Source of the DNA: Polydactylus sextarius
Lineage: Eukaryota; Chordata; Actinopteri; Polynemidae
Length of the DNA stretch: 64,000 nt
Reading direction: 5' to 3'
NCBI GenBank assembly: GCA_016801845.1
Contig: CM028908.1
Location: 19,851,047 to 19,915,046 of the forward strand
Positions 36,501 to 48,300 of the stretch are shown here, one piece after another (positions within the stretch are counted from its first letter, which is position 1; every line of letters starts with the position of its first letter). The notes under the pieces were generated by a model. The model saw only the letters and a list, made by a program, of their open reading frames with translations. It ran no database searches and had not been told where the DNA came from. The position numbers were made by a program, and so were the translations under genes.

Positions 36501-36724
36501 ATTTTTGTCATTCAGCAGCATCACACGTGCAGCACACCATGCACACAACGAAATTTGACCTCTGCATTTAACCCCTCACAGGGGCAGCTGTACAGCATGT
36601 ACAGGTGTGTGGGTTCAGTACCTTGCTCAAGGGCACCTAGTAGGACGTTGGCAGTTGGTGGATTCAAATCTGCGACCTTCCAGCTACAAGTCCGCTTCGT
36701 TATCCAACAGGCCATCGCTGCCCC
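36501..36724 (-). mobile_element. tRNA-derived SINE, fish type (V-SINE/HE1-like), internally shortened
   Basis: On the minus strand the element starts GGGGCAGCGATGGCC, with an A-box-like TGGCCTGTTGG (plus 36704-36714) and B-box-like AGATTTGAATCC (plus 36660-36671). It continues through GGTGCCCTTGAGCAAGGTAC and ends near GGTTAAATGCAGAGGTCAAA, words recalled from a common fish SINE. The B box has decayed (TTTGAATCC for TTCGAATCC) and the middle is short, so this is an old copy. The exact family name is uncertain. Confidence 0.75.
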
Positions 36725-37094
36725 AACTGTCATGGATAGCATTTTGTCAGGTTGCCAGTGACTACCGCCTCTCATGTTTTATCACTTGTAGAAATATCTT
36801 TGACTCCAGACTCTTGTCTGTAATGTGATTATACACATTACACTGTAAAAACTGTAACCTCATTATAAGCAGACACTGTGTTGTTGCAGGTAACACAAAT
36901 TCTAATGAGATTATTCAAATCCAGCTGCTGCAGCAGTGCAGGATTACTATAAAGTCACCTCAGTGGTTTTCTCTCGTGCACTCTGAGCTCACTGTGTGAT
37001 AAACACAAGGTTTCCTCTCCTCTCATGTTGTTCCTTCGCCGCCACATCCAGCCCCTTCCTATCCATCTATCTGTGTTGCTCACTTGCTGACTTT
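36725..37094. other. Intergenic, no gene seen
   Basis: Ordinary noncoding sequence flanking the SINE. Confidence 0.5.
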
Positions 37095-37400
37095 GTGTCT
37101 CCTCTGAGTGTGTTCCAGCCATATTGTAGTTTGAAGTGTTTCTGCCTCTAATGAGCCAATTGTTCTTGTGTTTTGCTCCCCTCGGGGAGCGATGCGTCGC
37201 TAACAACATTCTGCTCGCAACCATTTTAAAACATATTCACTGCACCGGAGAGGGATTGAGGCCGACAAAACAATAATGCCTCGGAGCATGTACAAAATGA
37301 AAAATGTGTTAATGACAGTCGCACTAGCGAAGTGGCAGCACATTCCTTTCCTGTCAATTAGACCTTGGTTATTCAAAAGCAATGTGCAACTCCCTGCAGA
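37095..37400. promoter_or_regulatory. Candidate conserved noncoding element
   Basis: High-complexity block with CpGs. It includes the palindrome GCTCCCC-TC-GGGGAGC (37175-37190), Sox-like ATTGTTCTTGTG and ACAAAACAATAATG, and an AGACCTTGGTTATTC stretch. Texture resembles developmental enhancers; conservation was not testable. Confidence 0.35.
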
Positions 37401-38049
37401 GTAAAATGTGTGCCATCAGGCCTCACTGCGTGATTGTGTAAGTGATGTATTCATTCCATCTCTCTGTGTGCGTCCCAGTTTGAGACATAGGAATTATTTT
37501 AAGGTTAGACACAAGCCATAGCTCTCTATCTACACAGTGTTACATCCATGAAAACACAGAGACGTCTAGGTGTGTGTTTCTTTTTGTGTGCACAAGTGTG
37601 CCTATGACCATGCACAAAGGGTATTGATACAGCTGGCATTCAAAGCCCTGATTAATTGCCATGGCATTTGGCTGTTGTCGGTAAATGCCATATCCCATGC
37701 TGAGTGCTTGGTTAATGGATGTCTGCCCATTGCAGGCCCAGCATAGGTCTTTTCTCCTCCTATTTTTCCTCTCCTCTTTTCCCTGTGCGCCTCCTCTGCT
37801 TTATAAAGGTTAGTTGTGCTTTATCAGCAGGAATAGACACATGAGTGGACTGATGCCATGCAGCTCAGATGTCCGTGCTCTTTTTTTCCTGTGTGGGCCT
37901 CAGCCTACTCTGTTCCTCTCAGCACCAGTTCAAAGGTAGCTTAAGGTTACACCTCCTGCTTCTTGTCTTTAATCTGCAGTAAACGTGTTGTGATAAGCTG
38001 GGAATGAGCCGTACCTTCAAGTGTGTATGCCCCTAAGACCCAATTTCAG
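37401..38049. other. Intergenic, no gene seen
   Basis: Mixed composition; nothing recognised. Confidence 0.5.
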
Positions 38050-38620
38050 TTTGTCTCTATATCTTTAAGGAAAAAAAAAGAAAAAAGATATGAAGAATTA
38101 GCTTCTGTCCTCAAGTGAATTAGTTTGCTCCATCTTAATGAGGTTTGCCATGTCAGAGGGAACAGTTCAGAGCCTGCATGCTAAACAGACTGAAATTGGA
38201 ATAGAGTATTAGCTCCTTAACTGCAAAAATACCTTCTCTCCTCAGCTCTAATTCAAACTCTGCCATGCAATTACCGCTATACACAATTTTATCTTGTCAC
38301 TTCCAAATGGGAATAGACCAAGACCAAGCAGACGAGAAATCATCTTGTGTTTTTTTTTCCCTCTTCCTTTTTTCTTTTTGGAAAACTAATTCCAAAATCT
38401 AATTAACTGCAGAAAAACATGTCACCAGTTTGGCTGGAAACATCGAACGTAGTTATGCAAATGGACCCGAGCATTGTAGAATGTGATTTGACAGAATCTC
38501 ATTCTGGATGGTGCGAGTCAAGATAGAAAGATTGCTCAGCCGTAACTGAGTGCAGGCAAACAGGAAGCGATGAGCCTGGTAATTTATTGTGTTGGTATTT
38601 CTCCTGTTTGACTTCAGACA
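38050..38620. promoter_or_regulatory. Candidate enhancer block with POU octamer
   Basis: Balanced-composition sequence rich in homeodomain-type TAATTA/AATTA cores, with a perfect octamer ATGCAAAT at 38455-38462. No coding exon. Enhancer status inferred from motif density. Confidence 0.35.
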
Positions 38621-39113
38621 GCTCATTAAGGGCAGAGATGTCACCGAGCCGGACAGAAAGACAGACAGGAGCATTTCTCTAATGGGCCCTCCACTACTAT
38701 GTCTGCATCAGCTCTTTCCTGCCTTTTGCTTTGCTGGCTTAATCTCAGACTTTTTTTTTTTTTTTTTTTTATTATTTTTTTTTAATATGAGATGCCAAAT
38801 GAGATTTTACACAATTCATCATTTTGCTTCTCACGGGGGAAAAGGAGATGCTATTTCATCCTCCCACTTGTCTTTAGTCTGCTTACAGGGCTGTTTTAGG
38901 GAAGCCACTGAGCGATGGCCAGAGGGCTTGAATGAGGAGAGAGAGAGGGTCCATTTTTATGGCACAATGGAGAGAGAATGAATGCTGCTGTGTTGTGACA
39001 GTCTGCTGTACAGGTGTCATTCTGCTGTAGTTGGCTAGCGTTGCTGTTGGCAGGGAGTGGTCCATATACTGTGAGAGTGATGAAACTTAATTAACATTTG
39101 TCTCTGCTTGAGG

Positions 39114-39162
<49 letters not shown>

Positions 39163-40704
39163 GTGAGGTTATTTCACAGATTATTCAAACTATACCCCCT
39201 CATCTAATCTAAAACCTGACATCCAAACCTGCCTTTTGAAGAGATGCAGACAAGCAACATTTTTATTTTTTAGAGAATACACTATAAAAATAAACATCTT
39301 CACACACTATTAGAGTTCCCCCCCTGCAGCGATGCCCTTTAGTTGTGATGTCAGTCACTACGCTGCTCTCTTCGGGAGACATCCACACACCCTGACAGCT
39401 CCTGATTACATGCCAGCGAATGTTTCTGTCCGGACACTGAGACCCATACAAAAACGAAGCAAGGTCCACTCTGGTGCAAACAAGTAATTAATTATTGAGG
39501 ACACCAAACACAAACGCTAGCTAATCTACATAGCCGTTTAAAGCCCCTTGATTTATAATTCCGGCCCCTTTTTTCACTCCAGTGAGAGCTGAGATTGAAG
39601 ATTTGCTCTGGTGGGCACTTGAAGCTTCAGTGGGTCAAGGTGTGTCTTTTCAGCGAGCACCCTTTGTCCCATTCACACACAGCTGTGTGCTGATTATTAT
39701 TAAAATGAGCAAAAACATTGAGAGTGTGCGCCAAGAAAGTTCCCACAAATGTTCATCTAATTATACTGTATATTCACCACTGTTTCCGGGGTAATTCAAC
39801 TCCTCTGCGTTGCTTCACTCATGATGTTTTAAAGTGATTACAAATGTATTTGTGCTAAAAACACTGGGGTGCCTTGTTAGACAAACCCACAAGCGCTTCT
39901 TATTTAATATGTGTGGCAGATATTACACTGAGTGTTGTACATTAGGAATGCAAATAACATGGTGTCAAAGGGGTTTGAGTTAATTAGCTGAAGATGGGAT
40001 GCTGGCCCACAGCGGCTTGCGTTCCTTGGGATCGCAGACCTCAACGGGGGGCCACGCTTTGATGTGTGGATCCCACGGTCTGCGAACAGCTCCACAACCT
40101 CTGCAACACTGTTACACATGAACAGATGGGAAGCCGTGCATGTGCACATTTGTGTACATGGCTGATCTGATCTGTTTACTTTTTTTATCGTAACTTCCAG
40201 TCCTGTGAGTTTATGAAAGGGCACAGTTGAACTTTTTAAGTTTCTCACTTAAAGATAATATTTTCAAATATGTTTGTAGGAATCAACACCGTAGCAACCG
40301 GGTTTCAGGTCTTTCAGCAAATAATCAATTCTTTTTGTGATGGGATTTATTGCAATTTCAATTTGATACTTACAAAATTATAGCTAATGGTGTGTATGAA
40401 TTATTAAAAAAGCAACTGCATGTGAACATCACAACAAAGTATAATTTCAGAGTGACATTTATTTTCAAGACCAAACTCAAGCTTTTTAAAAAAAAAAAAA
40501 TACCTCCGTGGATGAAGGTACACGAGGGAACAGAAACATGTCAAAGTGGGCAGACAGTTTCCAGCATTACTATTTCAGTGAAAAGAATGAGATAGTAATG
40601 AACTTTTCAAATGAATGCACTTGCCTCTTCAACCTCAAAGTGATGTTTCATTATTTTTTTACACTGATGCACAGTAAGAGACTTATTCCTCGCAGACCTG
40701 AGTA
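38621..40704. other. Intergenic with T tracts and a CA microsatellite
   Basis: Contains poly(T) at about 38751-38770 and (CA)n at 39116-39161. No supported gene. Confidence 0.6.
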
Positions 40705-40720
40705 CACCTCCCCCTGCTGG
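40705..40720 (-). promoter_or_regulatory. CTCF-like site (minus orientation)
   Basis: Minus strand CCAGCAGGGGGAGGTG has the full CCAGCAGGGGG core; the 3' GCGCTG part is replaced by AGGTG. Convergent with the 6.3-6.4 kb pair. Confidence 0.45.
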
Positions 40721-42384
40721 CTGACGATCATACAACATGAGCTGCTTCACTGAGACTGGCAGGGCGTCCCGATTCTAATTACTATGTGCTAATACATCAT
40801 GTATTAATGTTGACAACTCACTTTTTTGGCAGATTACACGAAAAATCAATGTAGTGTACAGTTTTGTACTAACAAGGAGTGATATTAGCCACATGGGATG
40901 TCAGTCAAGCTGCAGCCTGGGAACAGTCTTAAAATCAGAACTTGATCTTTATAGGTGAAAGTGTTATGTTTCAATAGATATTTTTGACTTTTTCGAATAT
41001 ATTTGTGTCTAATAACATCGCTATCAACTGTGTTTCAGAACCACAGCTCCCACAGTGGGTTTACAGTCACACAGTAGAGCTCACTCCAAAAAGACAGAGG
41101 CAGAATTATTCTTTTCAGTGACATCTGAGATTATTAGCGCAAGAGAGATTTATATTTTCATGTTACTCCGGCTTTTGGCAGCTCCTTCGTTTCTGGTGTG
41201 CTCTACATTCTGGGACAAACGTTGCCAACGTCATTTAAAAATTTTAGTGTGCACAGTGGATTTTAAAGTATACCTAAGTTAGGCATTTTTCCCATGTGCA
41301 TGCATTATATAAGTGTTGTATAAGGTGCAGAATGTCTAAATATATGTAACTGGGACACTTTATAGGCCTTTCTCATCTTTCCGTAGTTTTGTGTCTGTCT
41401 TCTTATCAGTCGTTTTATTTATTTCTTTATTTTTATGCTCATCATTTTCAGTGTTTCAGCGTTACAATAATGAAAAGTTCCATACATGGCATACTGTCTG
41501 AGAAAGGTGCTGGAGGAAGATCTACAGTCTTTGCTACAATTAAAAAGGATGAAGCCTTTCTCTTTTATGTTTCATTGCAAAGCTTTTAGTTAGAGAATTA
41601 TTCAGACTTTCTTCAGTCTGAAAAATGTCTATGACCAAAAGCTTAGCAATTAAATATGAAATCTGCAATGGAGAAAACTTTGTTGAAGCTTTTATTCTTT
41701 TTAATTGTACCAGTCAGAGTTGTAGGACACTAATGAATGAATTATAACAGCACCTCAGGATATGGAACCAACTGCTGGAACGTGATGGTCGCTCATAACT
41801 CACTAATTAACTATTTATATTTTCAATGGGAGCGTGTGATGTGACAGTGATGGGAAAGATGATATAAATAAGGAGAATACATTTTCAGCTGTTCAGGACG
41901 ATGCATGGTGTGTATCAGTGCTGGGATGTAACGATGCTGCAGTATACACAAATCCATGCCTGATATTGTGACGCTCTGCATCATGGGAGCTCAAATAGTG
42001 GAAATGTGGTCCAGGAGCAATCAGCACAGCTGCAGAATGCAACTGATTCAACTATTTGCATTTGTAATTAGCCAAAAAAGAACTATCCTCTGGACATAGG
42101 TTTAATCCTCTGATGTCTTTGTATGTGCGATGTGCGCAGGAGTTGCATTTTAACACACGCTGGAGACATCTTTATAGTTTGTTGAGCCCATATAAGCTGA
42201 GCAGGAGGTTTTTTTGCCTCTGAAACCACACGCTCAGAGGTTAGATGGCCCTTTATCTATTCTACCTGTATTATCCACTGCGCTATTTTCAGGAGAAATG
42301 ATGCCAGGTCTTCTCTCATCCTCAGCTCTGTCAATCCCATGTCCTTGAGTCCCCACATTGTCAGCTCCTGGGCTCTGCTCTCTT
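40721..42384. other. Intergenic, no gene seen
   Basis: AT-rich; short frames only. Confidence 0.55.
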
Positions 42385-42429
42385 TTTCCCACCTCAGTTC
42401 TTTATAATATTTCCCACCTCAGTTCTTTA
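42385..42429 (+). repeat. 20-bp direct repeat, period 25
   Basis: TTTCCCACCTCAGTTCTTTA occurs at 42385-42404 and again at 42410-42429 with no mismatch. A recent local duplication. Confidence 0.95.
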
Positions 42430-42582
42430 AAATACAACCATGGTGTTGTAGAGCTCTCAATGCAAAAGGCCGACTTGACATCAACTCTCGCAAACGCACA
42501 TGTAGACATACACATACAGGTTCACACATGCACACACTATCAACCAGGGATTCTTGGAATGGATGGAGGGCAGGATGCGGGG

Positions 42583-42584
<2 letters not shown>

Positions 42585-42641
<57 letters not shown>
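42585..42641 (+). repeat. (GT)n microsatellite
   Basis: About 28 uninterrupted GT units. Confidence 0.98.
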
Positions 42642-42642
<1 letters not shown>

Positions 42643-44564
42643 TGATGGTGAAGGGAAGTCAGCCTTGAACCAACTAGCCCAAACCCAGAGAATAATAGGA
42701 GGAGTGCTCTCACAGCATAGATATAGAGAGAGCTGGCGAGGAGGAGAAGAAGACAGTGAGGGGGTCTGCCTCATTTGCGTCCTCCCCTCTTCACGTAGCC
42801 AGCTGACAGGGGATATTTTTATCAGCCTGGCACACACAGTGCAAAAAAAGGAACAAATTCATTTGTAACAGCACACTCCCAGCCAAGGACAAGATCTCAG
42901 CAGGATAGAACATCGCTGTCTTACTGCCGCATCAGAATAGAGATCATTCATTCTTATTTATGCACCTGTCTCAGCGCTATTATGCAGAGGTGGTAGACAA
43001 GGCCGTGCCCACTTTGTGTCCAGTGAAGCAGAAAACAGAAAAGCTAAATGTGTTCCCCAAGGTATGGACACTCACTGTGGTTTTAAAATGCGTATATTTC
43101 TCTCTGTTGACACACAGACGTGTTATTTGTGTGTTATTTGTTTTTTTTTCTTTGTTCTCAGTCTTTTTATGTCTGGACGAGACTTTTTATCCTGAACCCC
43201 CTGTAGGAAATTTTCCAGGGCCGATTGAGTTGAAAGACGTAGTCATCAACATGTAGTTTACATAAAGAGAGTTTACCATATCCATATACACTGGTTTGAT
43301 GGAGGATACATCTGTTGATCCAAACCCAATTAGAAGTCAGTGCGATGACACAGCTTAAGTGTGCGTGAGAGCGAACAACAGAGAGAGAGTGTGAGCATGA
43401 ATAAACCATGTGCTAAAGTGGTGTCACTGGGCTGCTGTGTTGGCATGTCGGCACCGCTCAGGAAAAACATGTCTGTCTCTGGGGAATTGTCTGCAATCCA
43501 GCATGTTAGAGCAGCTGGATGGCTCCTTAATGTAAGCAGTCCCAGAGTCTCAGACATCATCTGATATGCATACATTGGAGAAATAAATAATTTTCAGGCA
43601 GCATATTTTGTTTTAAGATGATTACAAATAGTATTAGAACGGCCTAATCCACTCAAACAAAGAGCTTATGATTCCAATTGGCTTGAATAACAGTGTTTTT
43701 AAAACCAGGATTAGTGTTGAATTCACCTGAAGTTAAAGAAAGAAATATAATTTGTTTATCCTCAAATGCCATGCAAATCCCCAGCTCTGAATGGGTTGTT
43801 TAGCATCTGCAAAGGACAGTCATGGACAGAAAAATGCTATTTAATTTTCCCAATGCAGCATGGTTTCATCTCTTTGCAATGACACAAATACCATAGTGTG
43901 CCAAGCTGACAGATAGATGATCCATTGCAGGTGTTGTAATTGAAAACACTGAGAGGGGGTGGACAATTAATCTCTCTTTCTCTGCTTGCTTCAAATTTCC
44001 ATGGAGAAATACCCTGAAATGCAGATAATAGATAAGAGTGTTATTGATTAGATGGGGTGGGAGGAGAGGCGAGTAGGTGCAGAGGTTCTCCATCACTAAT
44101 CTCTCTGGCTGTGACTGCATCTAAATAACCTGCAGAGAGGGATAAACAGGCGCATCCATCATGGGACGGCTGGTGCGGACAGTGATGGATGCCTCGGCCT
44201 CCCGCCACCCTCCGCCGCACTTCGCTCTCCTGGTCAGCGATAAGAAGTGACACTGACACTCAGGAGAGATACCTGGTTTAAACCAAGCAGGAAAATGCCT
44301 ACTTTAGTAATGTGGTGATGGAAGGAATCAGGACAAGTTGTGTATGTGAGTTGGTGTGACTTTATAGATTTGTCCTCTGTCCCCTTGTCCTCTTGTCTCT
44401 TTGAGTTTGTTGGATTATCTGTCTCGATAGATCCTGTTTGTTTTGTCAGAGAGGAAATTGGTTTTGTGGATTTGTGTGAGGGAGTGTGGCGTGAACTCAC
44501 ACACATATATATGCTTTTGTGAGCTTGTGTATAAATTGATTTGGGTGTGCCTTTTTTTTTCTAG
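42642..44564. other. Intergenic, no gene seen
   Basis: Mixed composition; no supported exon or RNA gene. Confidence 0.5.
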
Positions 44565-44664
44565 TTGCGTGCCCATGCACTGTGATCCAAATCCCCTGTA
44601 CTGCCTGGGCCCAACGAGCGTGCCCGCGCCAGCTCGCCTCAGGGGTGCCAGCCTGATAGATATG
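44565..44664 (+). other. Possible orphan exon A
   Basis: A T-rich tract ending CTAG precedes a CpG-rich 100-bp segment that ends ATG|GTGTGT. One frame stays open (CVPMHCDPNPLYCLGPTSVP and on) and leaves in phase 0, compatible with the next candidate. No family recognised. It could equally be an enhancer or a noncoding-RNA exon. Confidence 0.2.
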
Positions 44665-45236
44665 GTGTGTGTGCCAGGCTGTGGCTTCCCTCCCCACCCC
44701 TGCAGCCTTAAGATTGATCCCTCATTCCCTCCCATTCCTTTCTCTCTCACTCCTCTGTGTGCCTCTGCCTTTATGAGACTGTGAATAGGTGAAACTCTCA
44801 GGCTCCAACAGATGGCCAGAGCTGCCCTGGTTCACTGTCACTCTCTCTCTCTCACTCTCTCACACACACACACACACTTGCCTCATGAATGAGAGCCGAG
44901 AGAAAGTGAGAGGAAGAGGCAGAGGAAAATGTGACAAATAGAAAAAGAAGAGACAGGAAGCAACACAGAAGAAGAAAAGGCTGAAACTAATGGAGACACA
45001 GAGAGAACCAGTGAGAAGTAACACGAACGGAGGAAGATGGAAACTGAGAAGGACGATACAAAAACAGTGAGCATATGCTAAAAGAAAAGAGAAGGCAGAG
45101 GAAGACAGAAAAGCTGCTGAGAAAGGGAGTGAGGGCAAAATTGAATTGTAGATTGAGAAAGCCTCTCTCCTCCCTCTTTCCCTCCCTCTTTTATTTATCT
45201 CATGTGAAACCACGCCTCCCTCCTTTCACTTGTCAG
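44665..45236. other. Intergenic or intronic, no gene seen
   Basis: Holds a plus-oriented CTCF-like CCAACAGATGGCCAGA at 44805-44820, CT/CA runs at 44840-44878 and purine-rich sequence. Confidence 0.4.
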
Positions 45237-45367
45237 TGCATCTATAACAGTGAGCTGTCTGCGCTGGGCTGTGTGGGGGGTGAGACGAGCTCCTCGCTCT
45301 GCCAGCACAGGGGACCGGATCTGAACACACCGGGCACGACTGAATGGTACTGGACTGACCGGAACAG
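45237..45367 (+). other. Possible orphan exon B
   Basis: A pyrimidine-rich tract and TTGTCAG acceptor precede a CpG-rich 131-bp segment that ends GGAACAG|GTGTGT. The open frame (CIYNSELSALGCVGG ... TTEWYWTDRNR) has protein-like composition and would leave in phase 2. No family recognised and no further exons located, so support is thin. Confidence 0.28.
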
Positions 45368-48300
45368 GTGTGTCACTTTGTGTCTGCGAATGTGTGTATT
45401 TGTGACAGATAACAGAAAGCAGCATGTGTATCCTTCAGTGGGTGATTGCTTGTTCCTCCACAGGACCGGAGTAGTATATATCTAGAAGGTACGGAGCTGG
45501 AGCTTTGCCCTAGTTTACACTTGAATGCTCTGATCCGTTCTGTTCGCCTCTGAGATTTATGCATGGAGTAGCTAACATCAGGGTAAGAGAGATGAGACCT
45601 CTAGTTAATCGGATGCACTGGACTCTTCACAGAGTAACTGGCTTTGAATCAGAGCAGCGTGGAGAGAAACTGCTGTTTATCTGGTGGAACAAGTTAGTAG
45701 TTTATAGCTTGGACCTTGTTGTCATATGTTGTTTTTCTGTTAGTTTTTCAAGTGGCTGTCTTTGGACTGTTTAAATATTTTCTTATTAATACAAATCTTA
45801 TTGGAAACTGTTGAAGGACAATTATAACATAGCAGCTGTGTTCACAAAATATGTAAGAATATGCTTTATTTAGTGGAACAAGTGATTACAGTTTTCACAG
45901 TTTGTTGTCATGGTGTTGTATCCAATTTATGATTAGATCTCTTTGTCCTCCTGTTTCGGAGTCTGAGGTTTTTTGAAATGTGGAACATTCATTGTCTCGG
46001 CATTGCTTTGTGTTTTCTCAGCCAAATATAATCAGCAGTTTCGCACAGGTCTAAAATTATAGCCAAAACAATAACTACGATAAAAACATTACTTTTTCCA
46101 AAGGCAGGACAGGTCCAGTTTTAGATTGTTAACCTCGTGGAAAATGAGTCGATTTCCGCCGCCCAGCGTTTGTTCAGTACTCGCCATTTCAACAGTTGCA
46201 GTCACAGCCACTCCTATAGACGCCGGCATGGCTTTAGTCTTCTAGGAGCCTAGCCCCAGTGAATGTACTCACTATCAGTGTTTTGTCAATATCTTCATGG
46301 GTCAAAAGGCTGTGTCATCACCAAGTGGTGGCGGTTAAGAGCAGTGGAGAGGTGGGGGCTGGGGGTGGGCGTGCGAGCACTGACCAAGAGGCTGAAATAT
46401 TTATGATATGGATGGCGGAACGCCTCATGCTGTTTATAGTGATATGGATGGATGGATGGGTGAATGAATGCAAGGATGAAAGGATTGATGGAAGGTAAAG
46501 AAGCTTCAGAGATCTGTTCTTTAAGCATTCATTATTTATCATAACACACTCTGCCATGGAAGCTCGAACCCCCACATCAACTGGCCTCTTTTCTCACTAA
46601 GATGCCAGTGGACTGAAGGAGGATGCTCCCGCTTAGTCTACCTGTCAGCTAGTCCCCAGGCACATTAACACTGCAGCTGTGTGCCACACAATTTGTTGAC
46701 ACACACGTGCACCCACTCAGATGTACACAGTATTTTGTGAATATAACTGTGCGCTTATATACGCTAATGTAACGGGGAGGTGCACACAAAATCACAGTCA
46801 CTCATTTTTCACTGCATTAACACCACTAACAGTGGGTGTTTAAATTTATGCTTATGCTCACAGGGTGCGCGCACACACACACACACACACATGCACGCAG
46901 ACTCATTACATTTTCACCATTTTGTTTTACTCACATTTTTATTGAATTTCAGTTTTCCTTCTTCAGCTGTTCACACAGTTTTTAGACACATGAACACAAA
47001 GACACCACACACACACAATCAATGGGAGTGACGACCTTGAGACCTGTTGATGTTGTTTGCAGCAGTCGTGCGGTGAATACATAAAAGGCCATGTGGGACT
47101 CCTGGCGAAAATGGGGCGTTTGACATGCCGTTTGTACAAATGGCTGGAAAATGTGCAGGAGGGCTGGCGATGCAGCTGAAGAGACACACCAGCATGAATA
47201 TGTATTGTATGCTAATGCTGCACGTCTGAGCTGTTGACTCAAGCTGTTGATGAAAGCAGAGGACATATTACCCCATCGTCATTCCCGGGAGGAAGCGCTA
47301 TCGACAAACCCATTGTTGACGCAGCCACATCCCTGGCCATGGGGGCAGTGTGGTGACAGGTGGCAGATATCAGTGACAGCAGCCAAGGTGACACCACTCG
47401 ATGGTCTCGGCAGACCTGCCGGCAGCCGGGGGAAGAGCCGGTGTCTGCTCGTTTTACCGCCGCCTTGACCTTATGTGGTTAGACACAGTGAGGTTATATT
47501 AGAGGGTCTTAAGCTAATGTCTCTCATTAGCTTCATTCAACACTCTGAGAGATGCAGCATCTTCCATCTGCTCTACTTACTGTCTCTCAACATGTTTAGA
47601 AGAACATGTCTGCAGATTCACCAGTTGTTAAATTTCCATCCATCTGTTTTTTATATGCAATTTCAATTTGCACATAATTTAAAATCCATATTAAAAAAAA
47701 AAAAAAAGAACAGAAAGCCAAAATTGTGAGAAGATGTTAAATTATTGGAAAAAAAAAAGTTTTAAGAGCACCCGAGATGGAAAAGTTGAAGAGAGGAAGG
47801 ATGCAATAAAAGCTGATGCAAACAGATTTTTTCCAGCACAGGTTGATGTTACTGTAGCTGCTTCTTCTTCTGTAGATAAAATATACATGTCACGCTGTCA
47901 AGCACCGGTAGATGGCTTCACTCCACCAGAAGGACCTAAAAAAATATCAAAATGAAGAGCGCTGAGGATTGTGGGTGTACATATAATAACTGCAGTATAA
48001 CCTAGTTAAATATAAACACAAAATGTTATCTAAGGTGAGTGTCAGCGAACTAGAGTTAACAGTGTTGGATTAATTATGTAATCTTGCTTCCTGAATAGAT
48101 AGACATTAATTCATTGCCTTTATACATCGAGTTATATTCACATATGGAAACTAGTGCTACTTTTTACACTTCGTCTAACAGATTTTTCAGCTTAAAAATA
48201 GCAAACACAACCAGTGTTACATTAGCCATTCAAACCATTTCTCTAGAATACATTAAAAGTAGTACTGGTAGGAAGCACTCTCACGCTCCCTGTTCATCTG

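Noticed and set aside
47734..47955. 73-codon Lys-rich frame
   Set aside because: Begins in A tracts and shows no conserved domain; likely chance.
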